From Actinomycetes bacterium (GTDB taxonomy: Bacteria > Actinomycetota > Thermoleophilia > RBG-16-64-13), in assembly GCA_021372435.1 (NCBI GenBank), contig JAJFUK010000049.1:1-34720 (forward strand): a stretch of DNA of 34,720 bases, written 5' to 3'. This document shows, piece after piece, positions 18,620 through 26,932 of the stretch. Both the position numbers and the translations under genes were made by a program. Numbering within the stretch: position 1 is the first letter of the stretch; each line of letters starts with the position of its first letter. The notes beneath the pieces are model-generated. The model made no database searches and was not told where the DNA came from. It was given only the letters and a program-made list of their open reading frames with translations.

Positions 18620-19591
18620 ATGATCAAGTACATAGCCCGCCGCATCTTGCAGATGATCCCGGTCTTCATCGGGGTCACCATCATTCTCTTCATACTTCGT
18701 TCGCCCGGCGTGGTCGGCGGCGACCCGGTCAGGATGATCACCGGCGAGCGGGCGATCAGCGAGTCGCTCTACAACCAGATCGTAGAGCGCTACGGGCTTG
18801 ACAAGCCTATCTACGTGCAGTACGCGACTTATCTGAACGACCTGGTCCACGGCGATCTGGGCACGTCGTACCAGAAGAGCCGTCCGGTCTCCGACATCCT
18901 CCTGGACAAGTTCCCCAACACGGTGAAGCTGGCGGTCGCCGCCATCCTGATAGAGATGTTCTTCGGCATCGTCGCCGGCATCATCTCGGCCGTCAAACGG
19001 TACTCGTTCTGGGACGTCCTCGTCACGTTCAGTACCTCGGTGCTCGTGTCACTCCCGGTGTTCTGGCTGGGGTTGATGCTCCAGCTGCTGTTCGGCCTGA
19101 AGTTCAAAGAATGGGGGTTGCCGTATCTGCCGTTGTCGGGCATGTCCGGGAGCGAGTTCCCGGACATCGTGTACCTCATCATGCCTGCCGTGACGTTGGC
19201 CTCCGTGTCCACCGCCTACGCCGCCCGCATCATGCGCAGCCAGCTGTTGGAGGTCATGGGCCAGGACTACATGCGGACGGCCGCCGCGAAGGGACTATCG
19301 AGCGCGCAGGTCATCTGGGGCCACGGGATGAAGAACGCCATGATTCCCGTGGTCACGTACTTCGGGCTCGACCTTGGAGCCATGATGGGCGGGACCGTGC
19401 TCACCGAGACGGTATTCAACTGGCCGGGTGTCGGTTACGAGATATTCCTCGCCATCGGACAGCGCGACTGGCCCATCGTGATGGGAGCGACCATCATCAT
19501 CGTCTTCATCGTCATGGTGCTCAATCTTCTGGTGGACATCAGCTACGCGTTCCTCGATCCGCGGATCCGGTACGGGCGCCAGGTGGCGTAG
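18620..19591 (+). CDS. oppB: Peptide ABC transporter permease (OppB/DppB type)
   Basis: Inner-membrane permease subunit, 323 aa, of the BPD_transp_1 family. It has six predicted membrane helices; the first covers about residues 9–30. A periplasmic segment carries YGLDKPIYVQY, typical of DppB/OppB. The cytoplasmic EAA loop, which docks on the ATPases, reads YMRTAAAKGLS … GHGMKNAMIP. The conserved start of the family, MIKYIARRILQMIP, begins at ATG 18620, which is preferred over an in-frame codon at 18590 inside the post-hairpin region. The ribosome site is weak. oppC starts 8 nt after the stop. Confidence 0.94.
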   Translation: MIKYIARRILQMIPVFIGVTIILFILRSPGVVGGDPVRMITGERAISESLYNQIVERYGLDKPIYVQYATYLNDLVHGDLGTSYQKSRPVSDILLDKFPNTVKLAVAAILIEMFFGIVAGIISAVKRYSFWDVLVTFSTSVLVSLPVFWLGLMLQLLFGLKFKEWGLPYLPLSGMSGSEFPDIVYLIMPAVTLASVSTAYAARIMRSQLLEVMGQDYMRTAAAKGLSSAQVIWGHGMKNAMIPVVTYFGLDLGAMMGGTVLTETVFNWPGVGYEIFLAIGQRDWPIVMGATIIIVFIVMVLNLLVDISYAFLDPRIRYGRQVA

Positions 19592-19599
19592 GGGGACCC

Positions 19600-20577
19600 A
19601 TGGTTTCTGACATCACGGGCTTTGATGACAAGCGCAGGGAGGTGCCGGTAGAGGTTGGCGCGGCCGACGAACTCGCAGTGTCTGAGGATCTGGAATACGT
19701 GGAGACGGGTCCGGCCCGCAGCCTGCGGGCGGACGCCTTGAGGCGGCTGAGAAAGAACAAGCTGGCCGTGGCCGGGCTCATATGGATCATCATCGTCATA
19801 CTCATCGCGATCACTGCCGACCTGTGGGCGCCCAGGTGGTTGGGCGATCCTGTCGAGATCGATTCGACCACGGCCGCCGAGCGGATGCTGCTGTCTCCAT
19901 CATGGGACCATCCTTTCGGCACCGACAAGCTGGGGCGTGACGTCGCTTCGCGGGTGGTCTACGGCGCCAGGGTGTCGCTCATGGTCGGCGTTCTCGCGGT
20001 GGCGATCGCCGTCACGCTCGGGCTCATCTTGGGGGCCCTTGCCGCCTACTACGGCGGCATCTGGGACGCCATCATCATGCGGACCGCGGACGTGTTCTTC
20101 GCCTTCCCTTACATATTGTTCGCGATCGTGTTGATCGCGCTCTTGGGACCGGGCCTGCAGAACGTCTTCATCGCCATCGGGGTCCTCGGCTGGCCGAGCA
20201 TCGCCCGGGTATTTCGAAGTTCCATCCTCTCCGTCAAGGAGAACGAATATGTCGACGCCGCTCGGGCCATGGGCGCGTCCACCCGGCGCATCCTGATCCG
20301 ACACATCATGCCCAACGCGGTGGCTCCTATCATCGTCTACGCCACCATGAGCGTGGGTGGAGCCATTCTGACCGAGGCTGCGCTCAGCTTCTTGGGCATG
20401 GGCGTGCAGCCTCCCGACCCCTCCTGGGGCAACATGCTCGACGATGCCCGTTCGTTCATGCTGACCGCCCCCTGGCTGATGATCTATCCGGGCATCGCCA
20501 TCCTCACGACGGTGCTGGCCTTCGTCCTCCTCGGTGACGGTCTGCGCGACGCCCTCGACGTGAAGCTCAAGGAGTAG
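19600..20577 (+). CDS. oppC: Peptide ABC transporter permease (OppC/DppC type)
   Basis: Second permease subunit, 325 aa. It has a long acidic cytoplasmic N-terminus (about 55 residues), then RRLRKNKLAVAGL leading into the first membrane helix, and FGTDKLGRDVASRVVYGARVSL, a stretch typical of OppC/DppC (shortened here: FGTDKLGRDV). The EAA loop is YVDAARAMGAS … RHIMPN. The ATG at 19600 has a GGGGGA ribosome site. The gene is 8 nt after oppB and 2 nt before oppD, so it belongs to the same transcript. OppB and OppC together form the heterodimeric channel. Confidence 0.94.
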   Translation: MVSDITGFDDKRREVPVEVGAADELAVSEDLEYVETGPARSLRADALRRLRKNKLAVAGLIWIIIVILIAITADLWAPRWLGDPVEIDSTTAAERMLLSPSWDHPFGTDKLGRDVASRVVYGARVSLMVGVLAVAIAVTLGLILGALAAYYGGIWDAIIMRTADVFFAFPYILFAIVLIALLGPGLQNVFIAIGVLGWPSIARVFRSSILSVKENEYVDAARAMGASTRRILIRHIMPNAVAPIIVYATMSVGGAILTEAALSFLGMGVQPPDPSWGNMLDDARSFMLTAPWLMIYPGIAILTTVLAFVLLGDGLRDALDVKLKE

Positions 20578-20579
20578 GC

Positions 20580-21617
20580 GTGGCCCCGCTTCTCGAAGTC
20601 GACGATCTGCATATGCATTTCTTCACCCGCGACGGGGTGGTCAAGGCCTGCGACGGGGTCACCTTCACCTTGGAGGCGGGCCGCACCCTGGGGGTGGTGG
20701 GCGAATCCGGCTCCGGCAAGTCGGTGACCGCCATGACCATCATGCGCCTCATCCCGGAGCCGCCCGGCAAGGTGGTCTCCGGGGATATCCGCTTCAAAGG
20801 GGAGAGCATCCTAGCCATGAGCGAGAGAGAGCAACGCCGGCTGCGCGGCAACCGCATCGCCATGATCTTCCAGGATCCCATGACCTCCCTCAACCCGGTC
20901 TACCGCATCGGGGAGCAGATCGCCGAACCCCTGAGGTTGCACAAGAAGATGACCCGTAAAGAGGCCTGGGCGGCGGCGGTCGAGCTGCTGAGACGGGTGG
21001 GCATCCCCCAGGCCGAGGAGCGGGCCCGCAACTACCCGCACGAGTTCTCGGGCGGCATGCGCCAGCGGGCCATGATCGCCATGGCCTTGGCCTGCGGACC
21101 CGACATCCTCATCGCCGACGAGCCCACCACCGCCCTGGATGTCACCATCCAGGCCCAGATCCTAGAACTGATGCAGGAGATCCAACAGCGCACCGAGTCG
21201 GCCATCATCATGATCACCCACGACCTGGGAGTGGTGGCCGACATGGCCGACCACATCATGGTGATGTACGCCGGCAAGGCGGTGGAGTACGGGTCGGCGG
21301 ACGAGGTCTTCTACCATCCGCTTCATCCCTACACCTGGGGTCTCCTGGACAGCCTGCCCCGGCACGACGTGGACGACAAGGGGGCGCTGTGCCCCATCCA
21401 AGGGCAGCCGCCCAGCTTGATTCACCTGCCGCCGGGATGCGCCTTCGGTCCCCGCTGCGCCTACGCCGGACCGGCCTGTCGCAGGACCGTGCCGCCTTTG
21501 GTGGACATCGAGCAGGGCCATCTCTCCGCCTGCCTGTTCGCCGGGGACGCCGCCTTCATCGCCCGCTATGAGAACCGGGTGACCCGGGCAGGGGCCGGCG
21601 CGGAGGTGGGGGGGTAG
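20580..21617 (+). CDS. oppD: Peptide ABC transporter ATP-binding protein (OppD/DppD type)
   Basis: ATPase subunit, 345 aa. Walker A is GESGSGKS at residues 41–48, then Q-loop [11 protein letters not shown], signature [12 protein letters not shown], Walker [16 protein letters not shown] and the switch histidine in MITHDLGVV. The C-terminal oligopeptide-specific extension includes [17 protein letters not shown], whose cysteines resemble the FeS-binding cluster known in some DppD-type ATPases. The start is GTG at 20580 with AAGGAG 5 nt upstream. It pairs with OppF as an asymmetric ATPase dimer. Base usage in oppD and oppF looks more C/G-homopolymer-rich than in the neighbours. Confidence 0.95.
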   Translation: MAPLLEVDDLHMHFFTRDGVVKACDGVTFTLEAGRTLGVVGESGSGKSVTAMTIMRLIPEPPGKVVSGDIRFKGESILAMSEREQRRLRGNRIAMIFQDPMTSLNPVYRIGEQIAEPLRLHKKMTRKEAWAAAVELLRRVGIPQAEERARNYPHEFSGGMRQRAMIAMALACGPDILIADEPTTALDVTIQAQILELMQEIQQRTESAIIMITHDLGVVADMADHIMVMYAGKAVEYGSADEVFYHPLHPYTWGLLDSLPRHDVDDKGALCPIQGQPPSLIHLPPGCAFGPRCAYAGPACRRTVPPLVDIEQGHLSACLFAGDAAFIARYENRVTRAGAGAEVGG

Positions 21618-22655
21618 ATGGCCGCCCTCCTGGAGGTGGAAGGCCTGGTCAAGCACTTCCCGGTGAATGAGGGGGTGTTCCTCTCCCGCCTGGGCAAGAC
21701 GGTCAAAGCCGTAGACGGGGTCTCCTTCACCGTGGACGAGGGGGAGACCCTGGGCCTGGTGGGGGAGTCGGGCTGCGGCAAGTCGACCACCGGGAGGTGC
21801 ATCAACCGGCTCTTGGAGGCCACCGCCGGCCGGATCCGCTTCGCGGGGGCCGACGTACGCCGGCTGCGCCGCCAAGACCTCAAGGCCTACCGGCGCGATG
21901 TGCAGTTCATCTTCCAGGACCCCTACGCCTCCCTCAACCCCCGCATGACCTTCGGGGAGATCATGGCGGAGCCCCTGGTGATCCACGGGGTGGGCACCCG
22001 CCGGGAACGCCAGGACCGCTGCAAGGAGATGTTGGAGACGGTGGGCTTGAATCCGGAGCACATCCACCGCTACCCTCACGAGTTCTCCGGGGGGCAGCGC
22101 CAGCGGGTGGGCATCGCCCGGGCCCTCATGCTCCGGCCCAAGATGATCATCTGCGACGAGCCGGTCTCCGCTCTGGACGTCTCCATCCAGGCCCAGATCA
22201 TCAACCTGCTGGAGGAGCTGCAGCAGGAGTTCGGCCTCACCTATCTGTTCATCGCCCACGATCTGGCGGTCATCAGGCACATCTGCGACCGGGTGGCGGT
22301 GATGTATCTGGGCAAGATCGTGGAACTGGGGGGCTGGAGAGAGGTCTACAACAGCCCCAACCATCCCTACACGCAGTCCCTGCTCTCCGCCGTCCCGGTG
22401 CCCGATCCCGAGAAGCAGCGGCGGCGGGCCCGCATCATCCTGAAAGGGGACGTACCCAACCCCATCGATCCCCCCAGCGGCTGCCGGTTCCATACCCGCT
22501 GCCCCCTGGCCCAGTTCCCCCTCTGTTCGGAACAAGAGCCCGCCCTCCGGCAGGTGGCCCCCGGCCATCAGGCCGCCTGTCATTTCGCCAAGCCCTTCCC
22601 CATCCCCGAGCACAAGATGGGGAGAGAGGCTCTGTTCGACGGCGACTCTGAATAA
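21618..22655 (+). CDS. oppF: Peptide ABC transporter ATP-binding protein (OppF/DppF type)
   Basis: Second ATPase subunit, 345 aa. It begins with the OppF-type [14 protein letters not shown] insert, then Walker A GESGCGKS at 49–56, Q-loop [12 protein letters not shown], signature [15 protein letters not shown], Walker [12 protein letters not shown] and switch His in FIAHDLAVI. The C-terminal extension has the [18 protein letters not shown] cluster of Cys residues. The ATG at 21618 directly abuts the oppD stop, without a strong ribosome site of its own, so coupling to oppD translation is likely. It is the last gene of the opp operon; the rnpB promoter begins a few bases after its stop. Confidence 0.95.
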   Translation: MAALLEVEGLVKHFPVNEGVFLSRLGKTVKAVDGVSFTVDEGETLGLVGESGCGKSTTGRCINRLLEATAGRIRFAGADVRRLRRQDLKAYRRDVQFIFQDPYASLNPRMTFGEIMAEPLVIHGVGTRRERQDRCKEMLETVGLNPEHIHRYPHEFSGGQRQRVGIARALMLRPKMIICDEPVSALDVSIQAQIINLLEELQQEFGLTYLFIAHDLAVIRHICDRVAVMYLGKIVELGGWREVYNSPNHPYTQSLLSAVPVPDPEKQRRRARIILKGDVPNPIDPPSGCRFHTRCPLAQFPLCSEQEPALRQVAPGHQAACHFAKPFPIPEHKMGREALFDGDSE

Positions 22656-22661
22656 AGGCGG

Positions 22662-22667
22662 TATAAT
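22662..22667 (+). promoter_or_regulatory. rnpB promoter -10 box (TATAAT)
   Basis: A perfect consensus TATAAT stands 6 nt before the first base of the RNase P P1 helix at 22674, matching normal -10 to start-site spacing. It lies 7 nt after the oppF stop. The -35 region would fall inside the end of oppF and is not clear. Confidence 0.7.
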
Positions 22668-22671
22668 CAAG

Positions 22672-23101
22672 ACGCAGCCCGGGTAGTCGCAGGAGCGCAC
22701 CAAGCGTGCGCTCTTGAGGAAAGTCCGGACACCGTAGAGCAGGGTGCTGGATAACGTCCAGCGGGGGAAACCCTAGGGAAAGCGCCACAGAAAAGACACA
22801 GCACACCGGCCCGTCCGGTTGCGAAGGTGAAATGGTGCGGCAAGAGCGCACCGGCGCCGTGGTGACACGGCGGCCAGGCAAGCCCCACCCGGTGCAAGGC
22901 CGAATAGGGAGGCGTTCGAGGGTTGCTCGCCCGAAGCCTCCGGGTTGGCCGCATGAGCCGTCCGGTAACGGCCGGCCACAGATGGATGGCTACCCAAGCA
23001 GGCTGCTGGAGAATGAGGCCTCGCCGTCCGGCGCGGTCTGGGGGCCCGGGGTCTCATTCTCCAGCAGCCTGCCGGACAGAATCCGGCTTACAGGGCTGCT
23101 A
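22672..23101 (+). ncRNA. rnpB: RNase P RNA (type A)
   Basis: Catalytic RNA that removes 5' leaders from pre-tRNAs. Conserved blocks appear in order: GAGGAAAGTCCGGAC (near 22716), AGGGTGCTGGATAACGTCCA, GGGAAAGCGCCACAGAAAAG, GGTGAAATGGTGCGG, GGCAAGCCCCACCCGGTGCA, CCGAATAGGGAGG, CACAGATGGATGGCTACCC and GACAGAATCCGGCTTACAGG. The P1 helix closes as GCAGCCC (22674–22680) with GGGCTGC (23093–23099). The architecture is type A. Between GGCTACCC and GACAGAAT, where E. coli has almost nothing, a 23-bp helix (22998–23020 with 23050–23072) with a 29-nt GC-rich loop is inserted at the P19 position. Ends are good to a few bases. Confidence 0.95.
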
Positions 23102-23107
23102 CCGCGG

Positions 23108-23131
23108 GGCCCTTTCCTCTCGGAAGGGGCC
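23108..23131 (+). terminator. Candidate rnpB terminator hairpin
   Basis: GGCCCTTTCC (23108–23117), loop TCTC, GGAAGGGGCC (23122–23131) form a 10-bp stem with one G·U pair, starting 7 nt after the RNase P RNA 3' end. No U-tract follows, so it may be a processing or partial termination signal rather than a classic intrinsic terminator. Confidence 0.45.
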
Positions 23132-23155
23132 TCAGCCATAGGGGACCGGATAAAG

Positions 23156-23174
23156 ACTCGTTTCAAAATGAAGC
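23156..23174 (+). repeat. Dispersed repeat core, copy 1 (left arm of inverted pair)
   Basis: ACTCGTTTCAAAATGAAGC here is the exact reverse complement of 23296–23314. Similarity to the other copies continues more weakly to the right (CCG.CCGC … GCCGG.CGG), so this is a repeat copy and not only a stem arm. Confidence 0.7.
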
Positions 23175-23275
23175 TCCGCCGCAAGGGACGAGCCGGGCGG
23201 ATGTGAGAGAAGGACGCAGGGAGCGTGAATAGTGGCGCTATTGGCGCGACCGAGGACGCGCTATCGCGCCGTCCG

Positions 23276-23340
23276 GCGCGCACTCGGCGGCCGCGGCTTC
23301 ATTTTGAAACGAGTTCTAAGAGCGCCGAGACGTGCGGGCG
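23276..23340 (-). repeat. Dispersed repeat, copy 2 (right arm of inverted pair)
   Basis: Read on the minus strand, this copy shares CGCCCGCACG, CTCG, GAACTC, TTTCAAAA, GAA, CGGCCGC and GCGCGC, in that order and similar spacing, with the stretch 33507–33575 after lipA. Its core (23296–23314) pairs perfectly over 19 bp with copy 1 across a 121-nt spacer. It ends about 34 nt before the COG2403 gene. Confidence 0.7.
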
Positions 23341-23373
23341 TCCGGGAGCGGCGACACAGAGAGGAGTGCGGCG

Positions 23374-24708
23374 ATGGGCCAGAGGCGGGTCGTCATCATG
23401 GGGGCCGCGGGACGCGACTTCCACAACTTCAACGTGGTGTTCCGCGACGACCCCGAGGTGCAGGTGGTGGCCTTCACGGCCGCGCAGATCCCCCGCATCG
23501 ACCGGCGTCGCTATCCCGGCGAACTTGCCGGGCCACGTTATCCGGAGGGTATACCTATCGTGCCGGAGAACACGTTGGAAGACCTGCTGCGCCGGGAAAG
23601 CGTCGACGAGGTGGTGTTCGCCTACAGTGACGTGTCTCACGAACTGGTGATGCATCAGGCCTCGCGGGTTCTGGCCGCGGGTGCCGACTTCTCGCTGCTG
23701 GGCCCGGCCCGTACCGCTCTTGAATGCTCGGTGCCGGTCATCTCGATTCTTGCCACCCGGACCGGGGCGGGCAAGAGCCCCACGTCACGATTCGTTGCCG
23801 GCCTTCTGATGGAGCAGGGGCTCCGTCCCGCGGTGATCCGCCATCCCATGCCGTACGGCGACCTGGTGGCCCAGCGGGTGCAACGGTTCGCGGCCATGGA
23901 GGACCTGGACCGGGCACAGGCGACTGTGGAAGAACGAGAGGATTACGAGCCGCATATCAGGCGCGGTTTGGTGGTGTGGGCGGGAGTGGATTATCAGGAG
24001 GTCGTGACGGCGGCCCAGAAGGAAGCCTCGGTGATCATCTGGGACGGAGGGAACAACGATTTCTCCTTCTTGCGCTCCGATCTCGAGATCGTGGTAGCCG
24101 ACCCGATGAGGGCCGGTCACGAACTGACCTACCACCCGGGCGAGATGAACCTGCGACGGGCCGACATCGTGGTGGTCAGCAAGGTCAACAGCGCTTTGCC
24201 CGAACACGTAGCGCAGGTGAAGGCGAACATACGCGCAGTCAACCCGGACGCGGTCGTGGTGGAGACCGACACCGTGATCACCGCTTCAGACCCCGCCCAG
24301 ATCACGGGCAAGACGGTCCTTGTGGTGGAGGACGGCCCTACCCTCACCCACGGAGGGATGGCCTCCGGAGCCGGGCTCGAAGCTGCGCGCGAGTTCCGGG
24401 CGGCCCAAGTGGTGGATCCCCGGGAGTATGCGAAGGGCAGGCTTGCCGAGACTTTCGAGACGTATTCTCACCTGGGTCCCATCCTGCCTGCCGTCGGTTA
24501 CTACGCGGAGCAGCTGCACGATCTCGAGGCCACCATCAATGCTGTCCCCGCCGAGGTGGTGGTCAGCGCCACGCCCTTCTCCCTCAGCAGTCTCATGACC
24601 CTCAACAAACCGCTGGTGCAGATCACGTACGAGCTCGCCGAGCGCGGGGAGCCGCTACTCTCGGATCTCGTCCGCTCGTTCCTCAGAGAAAGGCAGCTGT
24701 CGGCCTGA
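23374..24708 (+). CDS. COG2403 P-loop protein, cyclic 2,3-diphosphoglycerate synthetase-like
   Basis: A 444-aa protein of the COG2403 'predicted GTPase' group, to which the cyclic 2,3-diphosphoglycerate synthetase of Methanothermus fervidus is related. Two parts are visible: an N-terminal Rossmann-like segment (VVIMGAAGRDFHNFN, residues 6–20) and a P-loop domain with ATRTGAGKSPTSR at 126–137, later IIWDGGNNDFSF and VVVSKVNSA, which resemble switch and base-recognition motifs. The ATG at 23374 has GGAG 7 nt upstream; 14 extra residues back to 23332 are unlikely. The thermoprotectant role in archaea cannot be assumed in a bacterium, and the substrate is unknown. It is alone between rnpB and sodB with an inverted repeat before it and a weak hairpin (24727–24756) after it. 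Confidence 0.8.
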   Translation: MGQRRVVIMGAAGRDFHNFNVVFRDDPEVQVVAFTAAQIPRIDRRRYPGELAGPRYPEGIPIVPENTLEDLLRRESVDEVVFAYSDVSHELVMHQASRVLAAGADFSLLGPARTALECSVPVISILATRTGAGKSPTSRFVAGLLMEQGLRPAVIRHPMPYGDLVAQRVQRFAAMEDLDRAQATVEEREDYEPHIRRGLVVWAGVDYQEVVTAAQKEASVIIWDGGNNDFSFLRSDLEIVVADPMRAGHELTYHPGEMNLRRADIVVVSKVNSALPEHVAQVKANIRAVNPDAVVVETDTVITASDPAQITGKTVLVVEDGPTLTHGGMASGAGLEAAREFRAAQVVDPREYAKGRLAETFETYSHLGPILPAVGYYAEQLHDLEATINAVPAEVVVSATPFSLSSLMTLNKPLVQITYELAERGEPLLSDLVRSFLRERQLSA

Positions 24709-24726
24709 CGTCGTTCGAGGCCCCGG

Positions 24727-24756
24727 CTTCCGCGACGCAGCGCGCGACGGCGGAAG
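24727..24756 (+). terminator. Weak hairpin after the COG2403 gene
   Basis: CTTCCGC (24727–24733) and GCGGAAG (24750–24756) form a 7-bp stem with a partly pairable GC-rich interior. No U-tract follows. It is the only terminator-like feature between this gene and sodB. A second small hairpin, CCTCC/GGAGG around ATGCT, lies near 24787. Confidence 0.3.
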
Positions 24757-24843
24757 ACCCGAAGACCGGCCGGGCAGGTTTCGAGCCTCCATGCTGGAGG
24801 GTACGTCCCGGGCGTAACCACGATCCCTGAGGAGGAGAGTGAT

Positions 24844-25440
24844 ATGGCTTTCACCTTGCCCGACCTGCCATACGCGAAGAACGCTTTGGAGCCCTTTCTG
24901 AGTGCTGAGACGCTTGAATATCACCACGGGAAGCACCACAACGCCTACGTCACGAACCTCAACGGTCTGATCGACAGCAGTGCGCCGGGCAATGAGACCC
25001 AGGAAGACCTGGAGCGCATCATCAAGTCGGCCGACGGCGCGGTCTTCAACAACGCCGCTCAAGTCTGGAACCACACCTTCTACTGGAAGTGCATGAAGCC
25101 GGGTGGGGGAGGAGCGCCCACGGGCGAGTTGGCCAAGGCGATCGATTCCGCGTTCGGCTCATATGAGGAGTTCGCCAAGGAGTTCTCCGCGGCCGCCGTG
25201 GGGCAGTTCGGCTCAGGCTGGGCGTGGCTGGTCATGGACGCCGGTGCGCTCAAGGTCGTCAAGACCGGCAACGCCGACCTGCCCCTCAGGCACGGCCAGA
25301 CGGCCCTGCTTACAGTAGACGTGTGGGAGCACGCCTACTACATCGACTATCGCAATCTCCGCGCGAAATACGTGGATACGTTCCTTGCCGATCTGGTGGA
25401 CTGGGACTTCGTCGCGGTGAACTACGCGGCTGCCCGTTAG
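24844..25440 (+). CDS. sodB: Superoxide dismutase, Fe-type
   Basis: Converts superoxide to oxygen and hydrogen peroxide in the cytoplasm. At 198 aa with no signal peptide. Metal ligands are H27, H77, D159 and H163 (the last two in DVWEHAYY). Q73 in FNNAAQVWNHTFYW occupies the position where Fe-SODs carry the active-site glutamine, and the matching Mn-type glutamine position is not used, so iron (or cambialistic) use is likely. The ATG at 24844 has GAGGAGGAG upstream. It is a single-gene unit followed by a strong hairpin. It indicates that the host meets oxygen even though other genes point to anaerobic metabolism. Confidence 0.95.
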   Translation: MAFTLPDLPYAKNALEPFLSAETLEYHHGKHHNAYVTNLNGLIDSSAPGNETQEDLERIIKSADGAVFNNAAQVWNHTFYWKCMKPGGGGAPTGELAKAIDSAFGSYEEFAKEFSAAAVGQFGSGWAWLVMDAGALKVVKTGNADLPLRHGQTALLTVDVWEHAYYIDYRNLRAKYVDTFLADLVDWDFVAVNYAAAR

Positions 25441-25452
25441 TCGCCGGGTTGT

Positions 25453-25481
25453 GGCCGCAGGCCCCTTTGGGGCCTGCGGCC
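25453..25481 (+). terminator. Strong terminator-like hairpin after sodB
   Basis: GGCCGCAGGCCCC (25453–25465), loop TTT, GGGGCCTGCGGCC (25469–25481): a perfect 13-bp stem 12 nt after the sodB stop. The following bases (GCCGCTCTTGCC) are not a true U-tract, as is common for terminators in high-GC actinobacteria. Confidence 0.75.
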
Positions 25482-25550
25482 GCCGCTCTTGCCTTCGGGC
25501 GACCCGCCCGTGAAGTAGACGCCTCGTTTCTGACTTCTACGCCCCTTTGG

Positions 25551-25556
25551 TAGAAT
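25551..25556 (+). promoter_or_regulatory. Extended -10 promoter of the MFS transporter gene (TGG-TAGAAT)
   Basis: TGGTAGAAT is identical in all nine bases to the elements before gap and murI. A weak -35-like TCTGAC lies about 16 bp upstream. The transcript would carry a leader of roughly 80 nt before the ATG at 25643. Confidence 0.55.
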
Positions 25557-25642
25557 CCACAGGGGTCTGCGACCCGGGACCGCGGGCGCTGAACCTACTG
25601 GAGGACACTGAGGGATGGGCCGGCGTGACTAGCGGAGAGAAG

Positions 25643-26860
25643 ATGGGCCTCCGGCGGATGCTGGTGTTGACCCTTCCCACCCTAGGCTTCTCGACCGCGT
25701 TGTCCTTGGTCACTACGTACCTGCCGGTGATCCTCGACCGATACACCAACTCGGCGACCCTCATCGGTTTCGCCATCGGCGGGGAGGGCATCTTCTCAGC
25801 GCTGATCCCGGTGGTGGTAGGGGTCATCAGCGACCGCATCTGGACGAAACGGTGGGGTCGCCGCCAGCCGTTCATGATCTTCGCGGCCCCCTTCATGGCG
25901 GCCTCCCTCATGCTGGCGCCTTTTCAGCCGGGCTATGTGCCCATCGCCGTGTCGACGTTCGTTTTTTTCGCCGCCTATCACTTCTACACATCGCCCTACC
26001 AATCGCTGCTGCCGGACGTGACGCCCGCCGGGAGTCACGGGAAGGTGCAGGGCTTCCAGTCGTTCATGCGAGGCGGCGGGATGTTCATGGGCATGGTGGT
26101 GGCCGGGATGTTGTTCTACCGATGGGAGCCTCTGCCCTTCATCTTGTGCAGCATCCTCATCATGGTCTTCACGTACTTGACCGTGGCGAAGATCCACGAG
26201 CCTGTGCCCGAGCACAACCTGCCGCCACGGCAAGGGGTCTGGGGCGAGGTCAAACGGGTCTTCACCTCTGTCAGAGAGGACAAGGCCATCCAGAGTTTCA
26301 TGGTCGCGAGCTTTCTGTGGGAGTCGACTCTGGCAGGACTGCGACCGTTCATCATGCTCTATTTCATCTATGCGTTGGGGTCCACCGAGCAGGTCGGGGC
26401 GCTCTTGCTCGGGCTGGTAGGCGTCACGTACATGGTGGCGGGCATCGCCAGCGGCTACTTGGCCGACAAGTACGGGCGCTCGCGTGTGATGCGCGTCGGT
26501 CTATGGGTGTACCTGGGCGGCTGCATACTCGGGACGTTCCTCACCGACATCAAATGGGCCTTCGTCTTCTTGCCCATCTTCGGCCTCGGCGGTTCGATCG
26601 TGCTTACACTGCCGTATGCCATCCTCATCCGGCTGATGCCGAAGGAGCATGTGGGGCAGTACACGGGGATGTTTTCCATGATGCGGGGCTTGGCCAACAT
26701 CATCGCGCCCATCATCGCGGGAGGCGCGATCGACATCGCGGCTACGTTCGTCGATGGGGGGCGCAGGTTCTCGGTCATCTGGCTCGTTTCGGCAGTCATG
26801 ATAGTCATCTCGCTGTTCTTTTTCCGGGGCTCCGGCAAAGACGAAGTCATCAACGTTTAG
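25643..26860 (+). CDS. MFS transporter, SLC45/glycoside-type
   Basis: Inner-membrane carrier of the major facilitator superfamily, about 405 aa with 12 predicted helices. The loop between helices 2 and 3 reads GVISDRIWTKRWGRRQPF, the MFS signature in the form seen in the SLC45/GPH-like branches (sucrose, melibiose and related sugars). The equivalent loop in the second half is GYLADKYGRSRVM. PYQSLLPDVTP in helix 4–5 also matches this branch, whose Asp/Pro pattern is usual. Substrate cannot be assigned. The start ATG 25643 has GGAG 5 nt before it; GTG 25625 and a TTG at 25547 are alternatives, the latter overlapping the promoter. It is an isolated gene; the next gene begins 72 nt later. Confidence 0.85.
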   Translation: MGLRRMLVLTLPTLGFSTALSLVTTYLPVILDRYTNSATLIGFAIGGEGIFSALIPVVVGVISDRIWTKRWGRRQPFMIFAAPFMAASLMLAPFQPGYVPIAVSTFVFFAAYHFYTSPYQSLLPDVTPAGSHGKVQGFQSFMRGGGMFMGMVVAGMLFYRWEPLPFILCSILIMVFTYLTVAKIHEPVPEHNLPPRQGVWGEVKRVFTSVREDKAIQSFMVASFLWESTLAGLRPFIMLYFIYALGSTEQVGALLLGLVGVTYMVAGIASGYLADKYGRSRVMRVGLWVYLGGCILGTFLTDIKWAFVFLPIFGLGGSIVLTLPYAILIRLMPKEHVGQYTGMFSMMRGLANIIAPIIAGGAIDIAATFVDGGRRFSVIWLVSAVMIVISLFFFRGSGKDEVINV

Positions 26861-26932
26861 CCGGTCCGACGCGGGGGCATATCAGAAAGTAAAGCCGGCC
26901 GGCGTAGCGTGGGTGTCTGGAAGGAGACTGAC

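Noticed and set aside
21162-22703. 513-codon open frame on the minus strand
   Set aside because: It lies wholly antisense to oppD and oppF, both unmistakable ABC ATPases. Its His/Leu/Gly-rich translation has no recognisable domain and is explained by high third-position GC.
22832-23206. Short plus- and minus-strand open frames across 22773–23283
   Set aside because: They coincide with RNase P RNA, whose conserved sequence blocks and P1 pairing explain the region.
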